Shown here: positions 15,441-15,885 of the stretch, piece after piece
Layout of the letters: each line of letters begins with the position of its first letter
How positions within the stretch are numbered: position 1 is the first letter of the stretch
Assembly: GCA_030049955.1 (NCBI GenBank)
Contig: JASIJX010000195.1
Location: forward strand, 1 to 15,885
From: Acidobacteriaceae bacterium
Lineage (GTDB): Bacteria; Acidobacteriota; Terriglobia; Terriglobales; Acidobacteriaceae
Direction of reading: 5' to 3'
DNA length: 15,885 nt
The notes under the pieces: generated by a model
What the model saw: only the letters and a program-made list of their open reading frames with translations
Databases searched by the model: none
What the model was told of the DNA's origin: nothing
Program-made: the position numbers and the translations under genes

Positions 15441-15885
15441 CTAATTAGCCTGCGGGTCAACTCGAAGCAGGACAACACCATGGGCGGGAACGTCAGCCGA
15501 GTAACCCTCAAGTACGCCAAGATCCCGGTGAGCCCACAGATCGCGCGCTCGCGCCGGAGAGTAGATCCCGAGATCTTCCCATTGAATATGCATCTTCGCG
15601 AGTTCCGAGGTTCGATTGAAAAGAAGGACTGCCTGGGGCCGATCCTCTCCTGCTAAATGTCGCGCCCACACCTGAAGTCCCGGCTTCACCTGCAAGACGA
15701 GAGTGCCTGGCTGACCGAGCGGATCTTGATCAACAGCGATGACTTCGCGATTGGTGAGGGTCTGTTGCGTCTGCAGTGACATGGTGAGTAGATCGTTTCC
15801 TGCCCATAGCGGCGCAGCAGATATAGCCCATAAACTAAATTGCGATTGTTCCTCTAGGGCGCTGATGCTTGGGACACCAATCTCG
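15441..15885 (-). CDS. alpha-galactosidase-like protein, glycoside hydrolase family 27 (C-terminal part; N-terminus off the window)
   Basis: The minus frame is open from the right edge to the TAG at 15441, giving 147 residues. It begins with the end of the GH27 TIM barrel (EEQSQFSLWAISAAPLWAGN, then NREVIAVDQDPLGQPG). It continues into the C-terminal antiparallel beta-sandwich (LQVWARHLAGEDRPQAVLLF, IQWEDLGI, ARDLWAHRDLGVLEG, VPAHGVVLLRV). GH27 enzymes hydrolyse terminal alpha-galactosides; related members act on alpha-N-acetylgalactosamine or beta-L-arabinopyranose. The catalytic aspartates and any signal peptide would lie upstream, outside the window, so activity cannot be checked here. The internal ATG at 15782 is not the true start, because the family-like sequence extends upstream of it. 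The gene converges on the DUF2264 operon and probably belongs to the same glycan-utilisation region. Confidence 0.9.
   Translation of the reverse strand, partial: EIGVPSISALEEQSQFSLWAISAAPLWAGNDLLTMSLQTQQTLTNREVIAVDQDPLGQPGTLVLQVKPGLQVWARHLAGEDRPQAVLLFNRTSELAKMHIQWEDLGIYSPARARDLWAHRDLGVLEGYSADVPAHGVVLLRVDPQAN

Noticed and set aside
15384..15656. Plus-strand 90-codon open frame at the right end
   Set aside because: Only its first part, up to about 15440, looks coding, as a continuation of the upstream fragment. The rest is antisense to the GH27 C-terminal domain.

Overview
The window most likely comes from an acidobacterium (Acidobacteriota, Terriglobia-like). Three things point there. One is a very long Oar-type TonB-dependent receptor with an N-terminal carboxypeptidase-regulatory-like domain and no SusD partner. 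The second is a membrane-anchored regulator-like protein of a kind that I recall as expanded in Acidobacteria. The third is the pair of Tat-exported carbohydrate-active proteins. This is inferred from protein families; no species marker is present.

Layout. From 1 to 776 (minus) lies the N-terminal two thirds of an M19 membrane dipeptidase, cut by the window edge. A tRNA-Leu(GAG) gene (814-898) follows, with a GNRA-loop hairpin terminator. A roughly 14 kb glycan-utilisation region then begins. A regulator-like protein (1262-2743, minus) is divergent from the TonB-dependent receptor (3197-7063, plus), with a 453-bp shared control region between them. Downstream on the plus strand come a multidomain Tat-exported glycoside hydrolase family 2 protein (7387-11097), a family 92 alpha-mannosidase-like protein (11126-13438) and a Tat-exported DUF2264 protein (13523-14794). 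Facing these on the minus strand at the right edge is the C-terminal end of a family 27 alpha-galactosidase-like protein (15441 to beyond 15885). Between the two converging sets is a 646-bp scar. It holds broken coding remnants on both strands and a pair of 18-bp near-identical direct repeats, probably left by mobile-element activity.

How it may work. The regulator-like protein has a cytoplasmic, DNA-binding-like N-terminus, one membrane helix and a periplasmic sensor-like C-terminus. It could sense envelope or substrate state and control the divergent receptor. The receptor would import oligosaccharides across the outer membrane. In the periplasm the GH2, GH92, DUF2264 and GH27 proteins would remove beta-linked sugars, alpha-mannose, possibly uronic acid, and alpha-galactose. 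The combination suggests a heterogeneous mannose/galactose-containing glycan (fungal mannoprotein, galactomannan or plant glycoprotein glycan), but the substrate cannot be fixed from sequence alone. The dipeptidase and tRNA look like conserved chromosomal neighbours, and the tRNA is a possible island boundary.

No CRISPR array, intact insertion sequence, rRNA, riboswitch or replication origin was seen.
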